From Rhizomys pruinosus (taxonomy: Eukaryota; Chordata; Mammalia; Rodentia; Spalacidae): a stretch of DNA of 64,000 bases. The DNA lies in contig VZQC01000392.1 of NCBI GenBank assembly GCA_009823505.1, forward strand, positions 2,666,217 to 2,730,216. The letters run 5' to 3'. Below, piece after piece: positions 9,978 through 21,789 of this stretch. The notes below the pieces were generated by a model. The model was not told the origin of the DNA. It saw only the letters and a list, made by a program, of their open reading frames with translations, and ran no database searches. The first letter of the stretch is position 1, and each line of letters opens with the position of its first letter. Made by a program: the position numbers and the translations under genes.

Positions 9978-11877
9978 GTAAGGTGACATGGGTGGGGCAA
10001 CTCGTATGGAGTTGAAGGCGTGGGGTTGGAAATGCCACTTCCTTGCCACTAAGTCCCTGCATGTAGGATGATGCTGGCCTCCTGGAAAGCCGTGCGTTGG
10101 ATGGGGTAGTGGAGGGCAGAGGACACACTGGAGGGGGCTACGCGGGCGTCACAACGGAAGCAGCTCTCTAAGCTGCTGGGGTGGGAGGGGCCTCAAAGTT
10201 TCAAAGAGTTAACAGCAGCCACCGAGGCTTCGCATGTATTTACCTGCTTGGCCGCAGGGGAACGCCGAGCACCTGCTTCAGGAATGAGGTCCGAGTCCTG
10301 CTGGCTCCCTGCACGGAGAACAGCCACCCAACCTGTACTTAGCAAATTGAGGCTACCAAGGGCCTGGCTCTGTCCCCATTCCAAGGAGCAATTCAGGCCC
10401 AGCCCCAGGACACATCCACAGCTCACACCTGGGTTCAGCCTGGTGCTCCCCCCCCCCGGGGGGGGGTGCTCACCCCATCCCTCATTTCCTTCCTGAAAGG
10501 CCACCTGGAATTGGTAGCTAGCACCTCCATGCTGTTATAGGGTTCCCAGTAAGAGATTCTGTTCTCAACCCAAAATTCATGGAACAAAGAAACAGAACAG
10601 GTAGACCTGGTAGCCAGACAGCGACCCTTGGGGACTAGAGGCACCAGTGTGACGTGGCTCTGGCTTTATTGGCATGCCTTGTCCTTGGTTGCTGGGATAG
10701 TCAGACGTGTCTAGGTGCATTGGGCTACTGCTTTTGTGGTGCGGGTACTGGCTTCCCGTGACATGGCCAGGAAGATACCCTGTGACCAAGCTTGCAGCTG
10801 CACAGATGGTGGGGTGTGTAATGCGCAGACACCCAAGAAATGACTGTTCGTGAGTTCCAGCTGCTGGAGGTGAGCAGGCCTTGGGGCCCTGGTAGTCACC
10901 ACCTATTGGAATTGGGAACAGGACAGAAGCCCCCGTCCCCCTGACCCTGTGCCTTGCTCTTGAGCAGCTGCACCTGTCTGTAGTGTCCATCTCAAATGGG
11001 GAGCTCTTCTGGTTGTATGGGACTAACTCAACTGTCATCACAAAAAACCCCTGGCTTCAAGCTAAGACAACCGAGTGCCAGCCTTTCTTGTTCCCATGCT
11101 GGGCCACCCCATGACATCCAGGTGAGCCTCAGAGGGACCCTGTGCAGGCCTGGCTGGGAGTCGTGTGCACGACCGCGCTCCCGGGCGGGGATGAGTCACC
11201 AACGTGTACTTTCATGTTCCTTCATCATGAGGAACAGAGCCAACCTGCACAGTGATAATAAAGGTTATTTATAAAGCCCGCCCCCTCTCCCCTGAAGGTA
11301 CGTTTCGAATAGTTAAAAGATGACCCAGTTATAAATACAGTGAAGCAGCGAGGAAAGATAAAAGCCAGGAAAATAGCATGGAGCTACGTAATAAGAGGCT
11401 TGCATCGCGGCTGGTGAGAGCTGCACAGTTTTAAGTCCCTTTGGTTCCGCTCCATGACGAGGAGCCTGGAGTTTCTATGGGGCCACAGCTGCTCCATTCT
11501 ACCAGCATGGCCTGCTGTGCCGCACGTGTGGGAAGGTGCCGGTCCTGGGCTGCCTCGGTCCTGGTTCCTAGCTCTGTGACCACAGGGGCTATACTGTGGA
11601 GGCATGGCTGGTGGCTGACATGTAGGACACAGCAGTCAGGAAGGCCGTAGGTGTGTGTCCACGAGCATCCGAAGCCTGGCTGGGGATTGGTAGGAGGGGC
11701 CTGTGACTTCCGTGTCCCCTTGTTTGGCCCCCTCTCCTGGCTCATGTCAGAAGCTTCCTGGTGTTTGGCTTGCAGATGAGGCGAGGAGGTGAGATGGGAT
11801 TAGATGACACCCTCAGGGGGACTCAGGGGTTGGAATGTCCAGGGGGCAGCATGGAGACAAAAACTGTTTTAAACTAT
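9978..11877. other. Proximal intron 1 without recognised elements
   Basis: No SINE or gene identified. A C10-G9 homopolymer pair lies at 10448-10466. The long antisense open frame that spans TSPEAR exon 1 (9207-10049) has no family resemblance and is treated as chance. Confidence 0.4.
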
Positions 11878-12100
11878 CTTATTTTTATTTTATATATATG
11901 AATGCATTCCCTCATGTATGTAAGTGCACCCATGCCATATGCAGAGGTCAGAAGAAGGCATTGGCTCCCCTGAACTCGAGTTACAAATGGTAGCTGCCAT
12001 CTGGGTGCTAGGAATCGAACCCTGGTCCTCTGTAAGAGCGGCCAGTCCTCTGTAAGAGCGGCCAGTTCTCTTAACCATTGAGCTATCTCTCCAGCCCAAC
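11878..12100 (-). repeat. B2 SINE, antisense, with internal 20-bp duplication
   Basis: Standard antisense B2 from its TTTA tail to 'gctatctctccagccc'. The segment 'tcctctgtaagagcggccag' occurs twice in tandem (about 12027-12066). Confidence 0.9.
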
Positions 12101-12786
12101 AATTGCAAACAGTAATGAGAGGTTAGGAGGACCATAGCTTCAGTGTAAGGGGATCAGAGGCCACAGCGGCGCAGGCGTTCCACTCGAGGTTGGCTGGCAT
12201 AGCTGGGTGAGACAGTCCAGGAGGCCTGGGGGCTGAGCAGGCCTTGCTAAGACATGGAGTGGGCTGCTCCTGCCCAGATTTGGGTCTGGAGCCTGAGGAA
12301 GGAGCAATAGGCAGGGTCCCTGTGCGTGCATGTCCTGGGGCGGCCACATGACAGACAGTGTTGTTGGTCAGCTGTTGATACACAGATGCACAGTCACCAA
12401 CAATGGGCACAGATGCTCCCATGAGCTCAGGATCCAGGTCCCTTCACAACAATACTGAGGCAGTGGCTGGTGGGGAAACTGAGGTTTGTTCTGGGGCTCT
12501 GAACAACCTCCCTCCGCTGAGAGGTGGACCAGCGTTACCCCCTTTCCCGTGCACATGTACATGGGTTCGGCCTCGTTTCAGAGGGAGGTGGCCAAGCAGA
12601 GGTAGGCTGTCAGTTTGGGGAGAGAGGGAGGCACCAATTCAGGACTGGGACAGGGCGGGGCAGGGGGTGTCTCAGGGCTGTGTGGTACCAGTGGGCTTGC
12701 CTGGATGAGTGGCTGTCTACCTCAGTATGAGAGTTGTGGTGTAGTTGATGTTTAGAGTTCACCTCCAAGGGCTGACATCAGGAGCC

Positions 12787-12882
12787 AGCTGGGGTCCACT
12801 CTGGCCTGACAACCCCTTGGCTGGCCCACTGAGCTGGGGTCCACTCTGGCCTGACAAGCCCCTTGTCTGGCCCACTGAGCTG
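12787..12882. repeat. Two-copy tandem repeat
   Basis: A unit of about 47 bp beginning 'gctggggtccactctggcct' occurs twice in direct orientation with only a few differences. No coding role is apparent. Confidence 0.85.
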
Positions 12883-13063
12883 AGCCCAGCTGCCTGGAGA
12901 CAAAAGGCTGAAAATGTAAGTGCCTGGGAACCTGGTTCTGTGGGTACCTGATGAGGTGCCAGGGTGGGCAGGTCTGAGAGGGGCTGATGGTCTGCTGTCT
13001 CCCTCACCCCAGGGTGAGCAGCATCTCACCTATAGCTCAGGGCACTGCAGGGAGTGTCTCCCC

Positions 13064-13292
13064 CAGGACAGATGTGTGAGGTCCATCCCTAGCTCAGGAC
13101 AGATGTGTGAGGTCCATCCCCAGCTCAGGGCAGATGTATGAGGTCCATCCCCAGCTCAGGACAGGACAGATGTGTGAGGTCCATCCCCAGCTCAGGGCAG
13201 ATGTGTGAGGTCCATCCCCAGCTCCGGGCAGATGTGTGAGGTCCATCCCCAGCTCAGGGCAGATGTGTGAGGTCCATCCCCGGCTCAGGGCA
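13064..13292. repeat. 31-bp minisatellite, about 7 copies
   Basis: The motif 'gatgtgtgaggtccatcccc' recurs at 13071, 13102, 13133, 13169, 13200, 13231 and 13262. The spacing is 31 bp except for one 36-bp unit with a 5-bp insertion. Confidence 0.95.
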
Positions 13293-15266
13293 GTCCTTCC
13301 TTCACTCCTGACCCACTTGTGGATGTCAGAGTCTACAGGAGCCCCTGCCTACACAGGAGACCCCCTGACAGGAGTTCCCACCTCCACGGGGGCTGCATAC
13401 TGGTTAGTTGAGACCCTTAGGATAAGGGATGCCCTGAACCCTCCCCATAGGTAAGATGGATTATGCCCACAACAGCAGGGTGCAGGGGGTAGGGAGAGGT
13501 TGGGCCTGGGGGCTCCCTGGCAGGCTATGCCACCCTAAGAGCACTTATTGGGGAGGGGACTGTCCAGCCCTCCCATCTACTTTGACTGATGGACAGGAAG
13601 ATGGGCCTTTGGGGGTCCTGGTCCCTCCCAAGTTTCCCAAGGCAGGCTCCTCAGCACACTGTGCCAAGGATGCTCCTCTTGGCTGCACGCATTACAGGTA
13701 ATTGAGGCTCTTTAAAGGAGGTGCAGGGATCTGCAGTCAGTCCTTTCCAGCCAGCTGTCACTTTCCCATGCAGCCTCACAACTGGGCAGGTGCACACAGT
13801 CCCTTCTGTGTTGGAGGCCAGAGGCAGAGTCTGACCAGTCTGCTGGGGTCCCCTAGCTCCAGGTTCCCCTCAAACTGTGCACATGGGACTACTGTGTGTG
13901 TGTGGGGGTAGCACAGGAAGGACACAGGTGTCCCTTTCAGAGCTCCTTGATGCTGGGGGTGAGGTATGTGATTGAAAGGCCCAGCCTCACCTGGGTGATT
14001 TGGGAAGTCTGGGAGTCCTTGGGAATTGGCAGTCATGCGTGGACTCTGCCCTGACCTCATCAAAGGTTTTGTCTGTCAATTTTTATTGGATCCATTCTTG
14101 TTCTTAAGTCAATGGCCCTGTCTGTAGAGGATCAGGAGCTCAGCCACTGAGCCTGGGGGAGCACAGCTTGCCGCTCACCTTTATTCCTAGCACAGAAGAA
14201 CCCCCCAGCCCGGCAGATGGCCACTGTGTACCACCTCGCCTGTCCTGTATCCCCACTCTGTGCTTGCTTGGCTGCCTGCCCTCAGCTCTACACTGGGGTC
14301 AGGCAGGTGAGGACCCCCTCTTATTTCCCAGTCCTGAGCAGTCTCAACACCCATCTGAGGAAGTGTTGTGGATGGAGCTGTCTGTGCTCCTGAACCCAGC
14401 CAGTTGGCTGGTGGGGATCTTTGTCCTGAGAAGTGCCTCATGGTTCCGGTTCTGTTCATCTCATCCCAGACCAGGGTGGAGGCTTTGGCTGAGACTTCAT
14501 GGGCGGGGCTAGTGAACCCCCGCTGCTGCTCTGTGCAGCACTGACACGAGGATTCTGCCGCTTACCACTTAATGCCAAAGGAAAAAAAAGGGTGAAGATT
14601 TGGGATGTGCCCGGGTGGGTGGCCAGCAGCCCCCTTATTTCCAAAGTGGGTAGAGTGTGTGGGTTGTGCCAGGGGACTTCAGGGGAAGTCTGTACTATGG
14701 GGCCAGCAGTCTGTGAACCAACACACACGTGTATGTGTGTGTGTGTGTACAAGTGTGTGGACATGCATGCATGCATGCAAGAACTCTGCATGGCCTCCAG
14801 GCAGTGGGACTTGTGGTTTCTCTCACCAAGGTGTGTGCTCCATGGAGGCTGTGCAGAGGGTCGGTCAGCAGGGTGCTCTCAGGGGCTGAGCCACCTGCCA
14901 CCTGCAGAGCAAGCACAAACATTCCTACCTACCCTGTGCCTAGCTTAGCATCTGAGGGCAAGCCAGGGAAGGGTCTCTGTAGTGGGTGATAGACACCAGT
15001 GATGGAGGTCATCTCAGAGATCAAGACATGCATTCAGGTGGGCCTGGGTGTCCATGACTGACCAGTGATGGTGAGACTTGGGGGTAGCAGTGCTCTTGGC
15101 TGGCTAGTACAGTGGGCAGCCAGCAGCCACGGCGAGGCTCTGGCCCTGCCGTGGATAAGCCAGGGTGCCTGCAGCTCATCTCAAAATGCTCCTGGGACAG
15201 GCTTGTTCTGGACGTTGTTTACCCTTGAATGAGCTGGAGAGGGACACCCAGAGGCCGGAAGAGAAG
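13293..15266. other. Intronic stretch downstream of KRTAP10 gene A
   Basis: No gene recognised. It contains a mixed GT/TGCA simple repeat at about 14727-14778. Overlapping short frames on both strands do not resemble KRTAP or TSPEAR sequences. Confidence 0.4.
14727..14778. repeat. GT / TGCA simple repeat
   Basis: A short alternating GT tract followed by three or four TGCA units. Confidence 0.9.
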
Positions 15267-15272
15267 TTTATT
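15267..15272 (-). promoter_or_regulatory. Polyadenylation signal of KRTAP10 gene A
   Basis: TTTATT on the + strand is AATAAA on the - strand, 273 nt beyond the stop codon of gene A. That gives a 3' UTR of normal length for a KRTAP gene. Confidence 0.75.
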
Positions 15273-15544
15273 AACTAAAAGCAAGCCACACAATGGGGAT
15301 GCAGGAGCGGATGGGGTGGGAGTGCTGGGGGAGGGAGTATGATGCTTCTGCGGAAACTTGGACCTCCTGTGACAGGGCTTTCCAGGAGGAGGCAAATGGG
15401 GGTGCGCTGTCTGGGTGTGACATCACTGAGCCGTCATGCTGAGCATGAAGGCAGTTTCTGCAGCTGCATCTTGCAGACCACTGTGGTGCAGTGCAGTACA
15501 AGGTGGGAGCGCTGAAGTCCCTGGGACACTGCACTGCAAGCTTG

Positions 15545-16432
15545 TCAGCAGCTGGACTTCTGTCCCGAGGAGAGGCCACAGCAGGACTGGCTGGAGCAGG
15601 CCGGGCGGCAGAGCAGGGACACGCAGGAGGACGGCTGGCAGCAGCTGGGCTGGCAGGAGGAGGCACCGCAGGAGGAGGCGGGCACACAGCAGGCAGGTCT
15701 GCACACGGGGCGGCACAGCAGGGACACGCTGGAGCAGGGTTTGCAGCAGACGGGGGCACAGCAGGACGACTGGCAGCATGAGGGCTGGCAGCTAGACTGC
15801 TGGAAGAAGGAGGAGGATCCAGAGCAGACAGGAGCACAGCAGACAGGCTTGCAGCAGAGGGTCACACAGCTTGGAGAGGAGCTGCAGCAAGAAGGCTGGC
15901 AGCTAGACTGCTGGCAGCAGGAGGAGGATCCAGAGCAGACGGGTGCACAGCAGACAGGCTTGCAGCAGAGGGTCACACAGCTTGGGGAAGAGCTGCAGCA
16001 AGAAGGCTGGCAGCTAGACTGCTGGCAGCACGAGGAGGATTCACAGCAGACAGGCTTGCAGTAGACAGGGACACAGCACACAGGTTTGCAGCAGAGGGGT
16101 GCACAGCAGGATTGCTGGCATGGGGAGGAGCTGCAGCAAACTGGCTGGCAGCTACACTGCTGGCAGCATGGTGTGCAGGAGCTGGTGCAGCTGGATTGGC
16201 AGCAGGGGCTGGACTCACAGCTCACTGGGGTGCAGACGAGCGTCAGGCAGGAGGCTGGGGCACAGCAGCTGGACTGACAGCAGCTGGGGGCACAGCAGGG
16301 CTCACAACAGCTCTCTGGGCAGTCGTCTACCTGCCAAGAGGAGTCTGTGCAGGACCCACAGGAACCCGGCAGGCAGACCCGGCTGTCGTAGCTCATGTCA
16401 CTGGAGCAGACAGACATGGTGGAGGCGGCCAT
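15545..16432 (-). CDS. Krtap10: Keratin-associated protein, KRTAP10 type (gene A)
   Basis: A 295-residue intronless gene for a high-sulfur keratin-associated protein, which cross-links keratin filaments in the hair-shaft matrix through disulfides. It begins [11 protein letters not shown] and ends [12 protein letters not shown], the conserved ends of the KRTAP10 family; human members are about 250-400 residues. The body is CCxPx/CCQSS-type pentapeptides, with roughly one third cysteine where I counted. Residues near 1-45 are the non-repeat head ([25 protein letters not shown]). The centre holds two near-identical 37-residue units ([15 protein letters not shown]... to CCAPVCSG), then a partial unit in which a Cys-Cys pair is Phe-Phe (SSSFFQQ). 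The C-terminal third has the [10 protein letters not shown] blocks. A TATA box lies 58 bp upstream of the start and AATAAA 273 nt after the stop. It is antisense within TSPEAR intron 1. The family is clear; the exact orthologue number is not. Confidence 0.95.
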   Translation of the reverse strand: MAASTMSVCSSDMSYDSRVCLPGSCGSCTDSSWQVDDCPESCCEPCCAPSCCQSSCCAPASCLTLVCTPVSCESSPCCQSSCTSSCTPCCQQCSCQPVCCSSSPCQQSCCAPLCCKPVCCVPVYCKPVCCESSSCCQQSSCQPSCCSSSPSCVTLCCKPVCCAPVCSGSSSCCQQSSCQPSCCSSSPSCVTLCCKPVCCAPVCSGSSSFFQQSSCQPSCCQSSCCAPVCCKPCSSVSLLCRPVCRPACCVPASSCGASSCQPSCCQPSSCVSLLCRPACSSQSCCGLSSGQKSSC

Positions 16433-16489
16433 GGTAAGGGGTGGAAGGAGGTGTGAGTGTGTGGGTGTGTGAGTGAGGTGCTGGCTGGG

Positions 16490-16497
16490 CTTTTATA
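16490..16497 (-). promoter_or_regulatory. TATA box of KRTAP10 gene A
   Basis: TATAAAAG on the - strand, 58 nt before the start codon, implying a short 5' UTR of about 30 nt. The same element lies at 26435-26442 upstream of gene B. Confidence 0.85.
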
Positions 16498-17565
16498 TCC
16501 TGTGCACTGTTTGTTGAGACAGGCGGTCTGGTGGCAGCTCTTTCCTTGTTGGTGTTTGTGGCTTGTTTGGGAGAGCTCTTGTTAGGTAGGAGATGCTGCC
16601 CAGTTTGTAAACATCCTGGCTGTGTGTTGTCCTGGGCCAACCATCCTGGTCAGGTTTACTGGTAGGGAGGGGGCATGGGCAGGAGACAGCAGAGGTCAGT
16701 AAGTGGGTCTGAGCTCCCTTAGTGGGGAGTTGGATATGTGCTTCCAGAATGTTCCACCATGTGAGTGCCTAGCACTGGACATGCTCCCTTTCTTTTAACT
16801 TTGCTACCAAGTCCCTGGGTTGGCGGGGAGGTCGAGGACTTCAGGCTGGCTCCCCCAGGGTCTGTGGTATCTCTACCTGGCCTGGATGGAGGAGATTGTC
16901 CAGGGTGCTAGTGGCTCATGGCTGTTCCCCTGTCCCCTGCTACGCTGGTTTTGGTGGTGGGGTTTGGCAGGGCTGTGGTGGGCCTGTGGCTGGCTGAGTG
17001 GTGGCCACCGTGCTAGGCAGAGTGTGTTCTGCTGTCCCAGCTCCCTGCCTGGTTTCAAGGTGGCAGGACTGGGTCGGGTACCAGCCAAGGCTCAGCGCTG
17101 TGTACAGCCACTCATTTCCCATGAGGCCAAGGTGTGGGATCAGTGCCTGGCTGGTTTTGCACTTGCTCAGGAGGCTGTTGGAGCCCCTGTTTGTCTCCCC
17201 TCATCCATGCAGACTCCCTCTGACTACTACATACTTTAGCTGAGCTCCAGAGCTCTGTCTGGGGGTCCTGCATGGATCTGTGCCTGGACCAGGCTTCAGT
17301 GACTGCAGTGTCTCCTGGGAGGGAGCATCTACTCTCAGGAAGGCTCTCCTCTGCTGGGGTTTGGAGTCCTAGATAGGCTTGCCTCAGGTGGCAGAAGTCA
17401 CAGACACTGCACATAGGGGAGGGGAGGAGGCAGAGGGGTCAGGGGCCAGTCATGGGAAAGCCAGGTTAGATGGACAGTCTCTGGGCAGATAGTACCAGTG
17501 GTGGGGTGGTATGTGAGCTGTGGGGATCTATTTGGGAGCCATTCATGATTGCTGTGGTTTTGTCT

Positions 17566-17606
<41 letters not shown>

Positions 17607-17840
17607 TTTATTTCTGTATGTGTACGAATGTACTGTCTGCTTGCAAGTTTGTGCACCCGTGTCGGGCAATGCCGCGGAGGTCAGAAGTGGGTGTCGGATT
17701 CCCCTGCTACTGGAGTTCTCCTGGAATTGGAGTTTCAATTCCAGGAGAACTCTCGGCCGCCATGTGGGTGCTGGGGATCGAACCCAGGTCCTCTGTAAGA
17801 GCGGTCAGCGCTCTTAACCGCTAGGCCATCTCTCCAGCCC
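17566..17840 (-). repeat. B2 SINE, antisense, with hairpin
   Basis: TTTA-repeat tail followed by a full antisense B2. It contains a perfect 17-bp inverted repeat, arms 17713-17729 and 17736-17752 with a 6-nt loop, made by an inverted copy of the 'ctcctggaattg' segment. Duplicated at 27511-27785. Confidence 0.93.
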
Positions 17841-18008
17841 CGATTGCTGTGGTTTTGATAGCAGGTGTCCCCAAAGCCTCATGGGTTGGAGGCATGGCCC
17901 CCAGCAGGTGCTGCTGCTGAGGGGTGTTGGCCCTGAAGGTTAATAAATGGGCCATGAGGAGGTGGGGGCCTAAGGGGGCCACTGGGAACCTTTGAAGGGC
18001 ATCTTGCT

Positions 18009-18081
18009 CCCCTCCCTTCCCTCCCCTTCCTCATTCTTCTCTCTCCTCTCTCTCCCCTCTCTCTCTCTCTCACTCTCTCTG

Positions 18082-18123
<42 letters not shown>
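18009..18123. repeat. CT-rich tract and (CA)n microsatellite
   Basis: A CT-rich run of about 70 bp is followed by a 41-bp CA repeat. Identical in the duplicate at about 27954-28068. Confidence 0.96.
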
Positions 18124-18126
<3 letters not shown>

Positions 18127-18439
18127 TCCTGCTCACCACCAGGAAACAAAGCCAGCAGTCTGAGCCAGCGTTCGTTCCCTTCCTCTGCAGAGGCCTCCGC
18201 CCAGCATAGCTAGACCTTGACATCAACACAGAAAAGCATTTCAGGATGAGTTGGAGCAAATGGTTGGTGAATTTATGAACTATTTAGACTGAGAGACATG
18301 GGGCAGTGTTTTAATCTCAAGAGAGTCCTGCTCAGGGTCTGTCAGTGTCTGTGTATATGATCCTGTGGCTTTCTTTGTGCGTTTACAAGTGTGAGTGTTC
18401 ACCTGTGCAGGTGTGTGTGGAGGCAGCTGATGCCCTCAG

Positions 18440-19010
18440 GTGTTGCCCCTCAAGCACTGCACTCCTTGCTTCTTTTGAGACAGGGTCTCTCACTGACCTG
18501 GGGCTCCCTGTTTAGCAAGGCTGGCTGGCTAGCGAACCCCAGATGTCCTGTCTCCACCTGCCCAATGCTGGGATTATAAACTGTGATTCCTGGCTTTTAA
18601 AAAATGTGGAATCTAGCTGCACGCCTTTAATCCTAGCACTTGGGAGGCAGAGGCAGGTGGATCTTTGTGAGTTCAAGGCCAGCTTGGTCTACAGAGTGAG
18701 TTCCAGGACAGCTGGGGCTACAGGGATACCCTGTCTCGAAAAGACCAAAAAAAAAAAAAAAAAAAACTTGTGGAATCTAGCCGCACATGGCAGCACACGC
18801 CTTTAATCCCAGCACTTGGGAGGCAGAGGCAGGTGGATCTCTGTGAGTTCAAGGCCACCCTGGTCTCCATAGTGAGTTCTAGGACAGCTGGGGCTACAGG
18901 AAGACCCTGTCTCAAAAACACCAAAAAAAATGTCGAATCTAGGAATCAAATTCAGATCCTCACGCTTGTGTAGAAAGCACTTTACCAGCTGAGCATCCCC
19001 CACCCAGAAC
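18440..19010 (-). repeat. B4 SINE, antisense, split by two B1 insertions
   Basis: B4 pieces at about 18440-18600 ('gagacagggtctctcactga', 'caatgctgggattataaac') and 18935-19010 ('agaaagcactttaccagctg') flank two sense B1 elements. The host phrase 'gtggaatctag' recurs before each B1 and, as 'gtcgaatctag', after the second, consistent with serial insertion at the same target. Confidence 0.8.
18612..18930 (+). repeat. Two B1 SINEs in tandem
   Basis: Sense B1 copies at about 18612-18766 and 18780-18930, both with 'tttaatcc(c/t)agcacttggga', 'gacagctggggctacagg' and A-tails. Confidence 0.92.
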
Positions 19011-19091
19011 CCTGGGACTGCCTGTTACACTCCTCAACAGATGTGACGCACAAAGTTTAAAGATGAAGCAATGCTTAACATTTAAGCAAAC

Positions 19092-19315
19092 TTGGGGCTG
19101 GAGAGATGGCTCAGCAGTTAAGAGAACTGGCTGCTCTTGCAGAGGACTCAAGTTCAGTTCCCAGCACCCATGTGGCGGCTAACAGCCATCTGTAACTCTC
19201 GTTCTAGGAGAATCCAACATCCTTTTCTGACCTCTGGGCATCGCACAACAGTACACTTACATACACGCAGGCAATACACTCATTCACATAAAATAAAAAT
19301 AATACTAAATAAAAT
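19092..19315 (+). repeat. B2 SINE
   Basis: Sense B2 from 'ggggctggagagatggctca' to the 'cacataaaataaaaataata' tail. Confidence 0.93.
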
Positions 19316-19453
19316 ATCTTTTTTTAAATTAATCAAACTTTAAAAATGAAGCAAAACATTTGAGGTGGCTTATTTTCTTAAATAATTTGCTTTTGCAAAT
19401 GAAAATCTAAGGTGGTTTTATGAGTCATGCTGTGTGGATTTGGGACAGAAGGG

Positions 19454-19513
19454 CACACTAAACCAGAGGTCACAACATCCTGGCACACTAAACCAGAGGT
19501 CACAACATCCTGG
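19454..19513. repeat. 30-bp tandem duplication
   Basis: 'ggcacactaaaccagaggtc' plus 10 more bases is present twice exactly. The inverted copy near 38610-38665 retains only a partial, degenerate duplication. Confidence 0.95.
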
Positions 19514-19663
19514 CCCTCAGTAAGCATGGCTTATTTGTTGTTTTTAACATCTGAGTTTGAGCTGTTCTTAGGAAAACACATTATCTCTGTGTAGCAATTT
19601 CATTTTTATCAGTTGAAGTTTTTATTATTTTTTATTTTTTTTCAGTTGTTTTGTGGATGTGCT

Positions 19664-19667
<4 letters not shown>

Positions 19668-19717
<50 letters not shown>

Positions 19718-19990
19718 TGTGTGTGGTGTGCACTCAGAAGCCAGAGGACAACCTTGAGTCTCTCCTCAGGTACTGTCTGCCTTTCTTTGTTTCTTTGCCG
19801 GCTCTTACTGCCCCTGGAGCTCACCAGGCAGGGCTTGCCAGCCAGCCAACTCCAGGAGTCCCGTCTTTGCCTCCTGAGCGCTGGGATTGCAGGCATGTGT
19901 CACCACCACACCCAGCTTTCTAAATGTGGGGATGAAAGTCAGGCCATCATGCACGCAGGGCAAGGACTTTGCTGATGACCGTCTGCCCAG
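19668..19990 (-). repeat. (GT)n microsatellite and antisense B4 SINE
   Basis: The GT tract (about 19668-19729) is followed by a B4-type SINE with 'agccagaggacaacct', 'ctgggattgcaggcatgtgt' and 'ggcaaggactttgctgatga'. Confidence 0.8.
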
Positions 19991-21517
19991 CCTGTTTTGA
20001 AGTTCCTGGACAGGAGCAGCAAACTACACCCTGGGGTTAGGGTCCGTCCCATTTTAGTCCTGTCTTTCCATGCTACTGCAAGTTGTTCCCACAGTAAGGG
20101 GTCTGACTAAAGCAACGGCTGGCGGCGTTATGTGTCTTATTTCTAGTTGGGCTTTGACAGAGGGACTGTATATCTTGGTGACAGCTCAGTTTTCTCAGAC
20201 TGCTTAGACTGAGGGAGGGGCGAGGGCAAGCCACAATTGGAGGCCAGCCCCCCCCCCCAGGCAGTTCCTTCTTCCCTGGAGTAGTCGGTGCTACTATAGT
20301 GTAGTCACTGTGGCTGCCACAGTGGTACTGGTGTTACAGGTGGGCAGCAGAGACAGGACAGCCACTGTTAACACTGACGTGAGACATGGGGTGGCCCAGA
20401 CGAGGAGTTGGGACTGGAGTGATCCTTGAAAAGTGAGCTCCATCTTCCAGAGGCAGTCGCTGACTCCTTGTTGTTCAGGGTCATCTTGTGAATCTAGGAA
20501 TTATGAAGCTAAAGTCCTGCAAGGCTGCCCATGGCCCCTTCTGTGGGCGTCCTTTTTCCTGGCTGTGTGAGCTTCCTTTGGTAGCTGTAGTGATCCCCTG
20601 GCTCATGCAGGGGTGTTCCCCACCTCGCAGAATTCCTGTGAGCAGAGTGCTTCCCAAGTGGAGAGGGCCACTTGGGGTGGGCTGCTGACCCTAGCTCCTG
20701 GTGAGGGGCTCTGTGGTCATGGTCCCCATCACTTTAGCCTCTCTGACCACACCCCTCCATTTCAGGGTGAGATTGCTCTGTTTCCTGCTCAAGGTTGGGT
20801 GGTCCCCAGCCTGTCCGTGGCCTATCCAAGTGGCCTCCTCTCTCAGTATTCTCCCATGTAGCCCTACCCCATCCCTTAAGGACAATAGTGCTCTGCTCAC
20901 AAAGAGTTAACAGACTTCAGGCTTTGCTGATGCAGAGGCTTCTGGAATGCTGGGTATGGTCCCCATCACCCCTGTGTGCACGCATCACAGGAGGTCTGTT
21001 TCTGGCACAGTCACCGCCTTGGCTGCGCTGTGCTGTTTTCTCTCTGCAGTGATGGTAGATGCCCATGTTTTGTCCTGCCTTAGCACTGGTCATAAGCAAA
21101 TTCTATGTGAACGTCAAAGGCTGAGCTTCCAATAAAGGCTGCCAGGAGGGCAGTGAAATTGCTCCTGAGTGGCAAAGCTGGGGACTCCTGGCCTGGTCTA
21201 ACCTCAGCTTCTCAGCACTGGTCAAGCTCTTCACTTCCAGCTTTCTCATGCGCTCTGCAGCATCCTTCCCCCTGAGGTCAGTTTCCCTGGTCCCAGAGGT
21301 CATCTGGCAGGTGGAATTCTTCAGGGATTTTGTAGTCCAGTTGCTTCTGTTGCAAACCACCATCTGAGATACCTTCCTGCACTGTGTGTCTTAACCCCGC
21401 CCTGCAGGCTTCTGCCACCTCCTCGAAGGGTTACAATTCACCCATTCAAGTTGAGCTGTGTAAGGATCATGTGGTTTGAGACCCGGTGAGTGCCAGGTTC
21501 ACAGGGCCAGTTGGCAG
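19991..21517. other. Single-copy part of block X
   Basis: No gene or named repeat recognised. Duplicated in inverted orientation at about 36590-38100. Confidence 0.4.
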
Positions 21518-21783
21518 CATCATGGTTTGAATTCTTGTTCCCAGTGGTGGTGCTGTGCTGGGAAGCTCTGGGACTTTGGGAGAAGTGGCCTCTGGGGTTG
21601 GAGTAGGTCACAGCTGAGTCATTTCCTGGGCCCCATCTTCCTGTCTCTCTTGGCTCCCTGGTCCTTACACTCCTGCCGCCATGCATAACTGGCTGTCGGT
21701 CCCCCACTTCCTCCACACAGTGGACTCAAAGCTCTGAAGCCATGAGCCCAAACCAACCCTTCAGTTACCTCTTTCAGGTGTCT
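21518..21783 (+). repeat. ORR1-type MaLR LTR
   Basis: 'atcatggtttgaattcttg', the 'ccgccatgcataactgg' segment and 'gaagccatgagcccaaacca' match the order of the rodent ORR1 LTR. It directly abuts the minisatellite, which may have started from its end. Inverted copy at about 36318-36560. Confidence 0.7.
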
Positions 21784-21789
21784 GTGTTG

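Larger units (their letters stand above)
15830..18766 (+). repeat. Segmental duplication block A, first copy
   Basis: The 5' part of gene A plus about 2.3 kb upstream, direct copy of 25775-28710 (offset 9945). From about 15880 onward I saw no difference by eye until the terminal B1 poly-A run; even the CA microsatellite near 18083 has the same length (41 bp). The block holds the gene promoter, unannotated upstream DNA (16500-17560), a B2, CT/CA simple repeats, part of a B4 and a B1. Confidence 0.93.

Noticed and set aside
9207..10049. 280-residue - strand frame across TSPEAR exon 1
   Set aside because: No recognisable domain, and the opposite strand carries a well-supported signal-peptide exon with a splice donor. 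Likely chance in GC-rich DNA.
15271..15837. 188-residue Ala/Pro/Ser-rich - strand frame overlapping the end of gene A, with similar frames at B and C
   Set aside because: Frame-shifted reading of the KRTAP10 coding repeats running into the 3' UTR.
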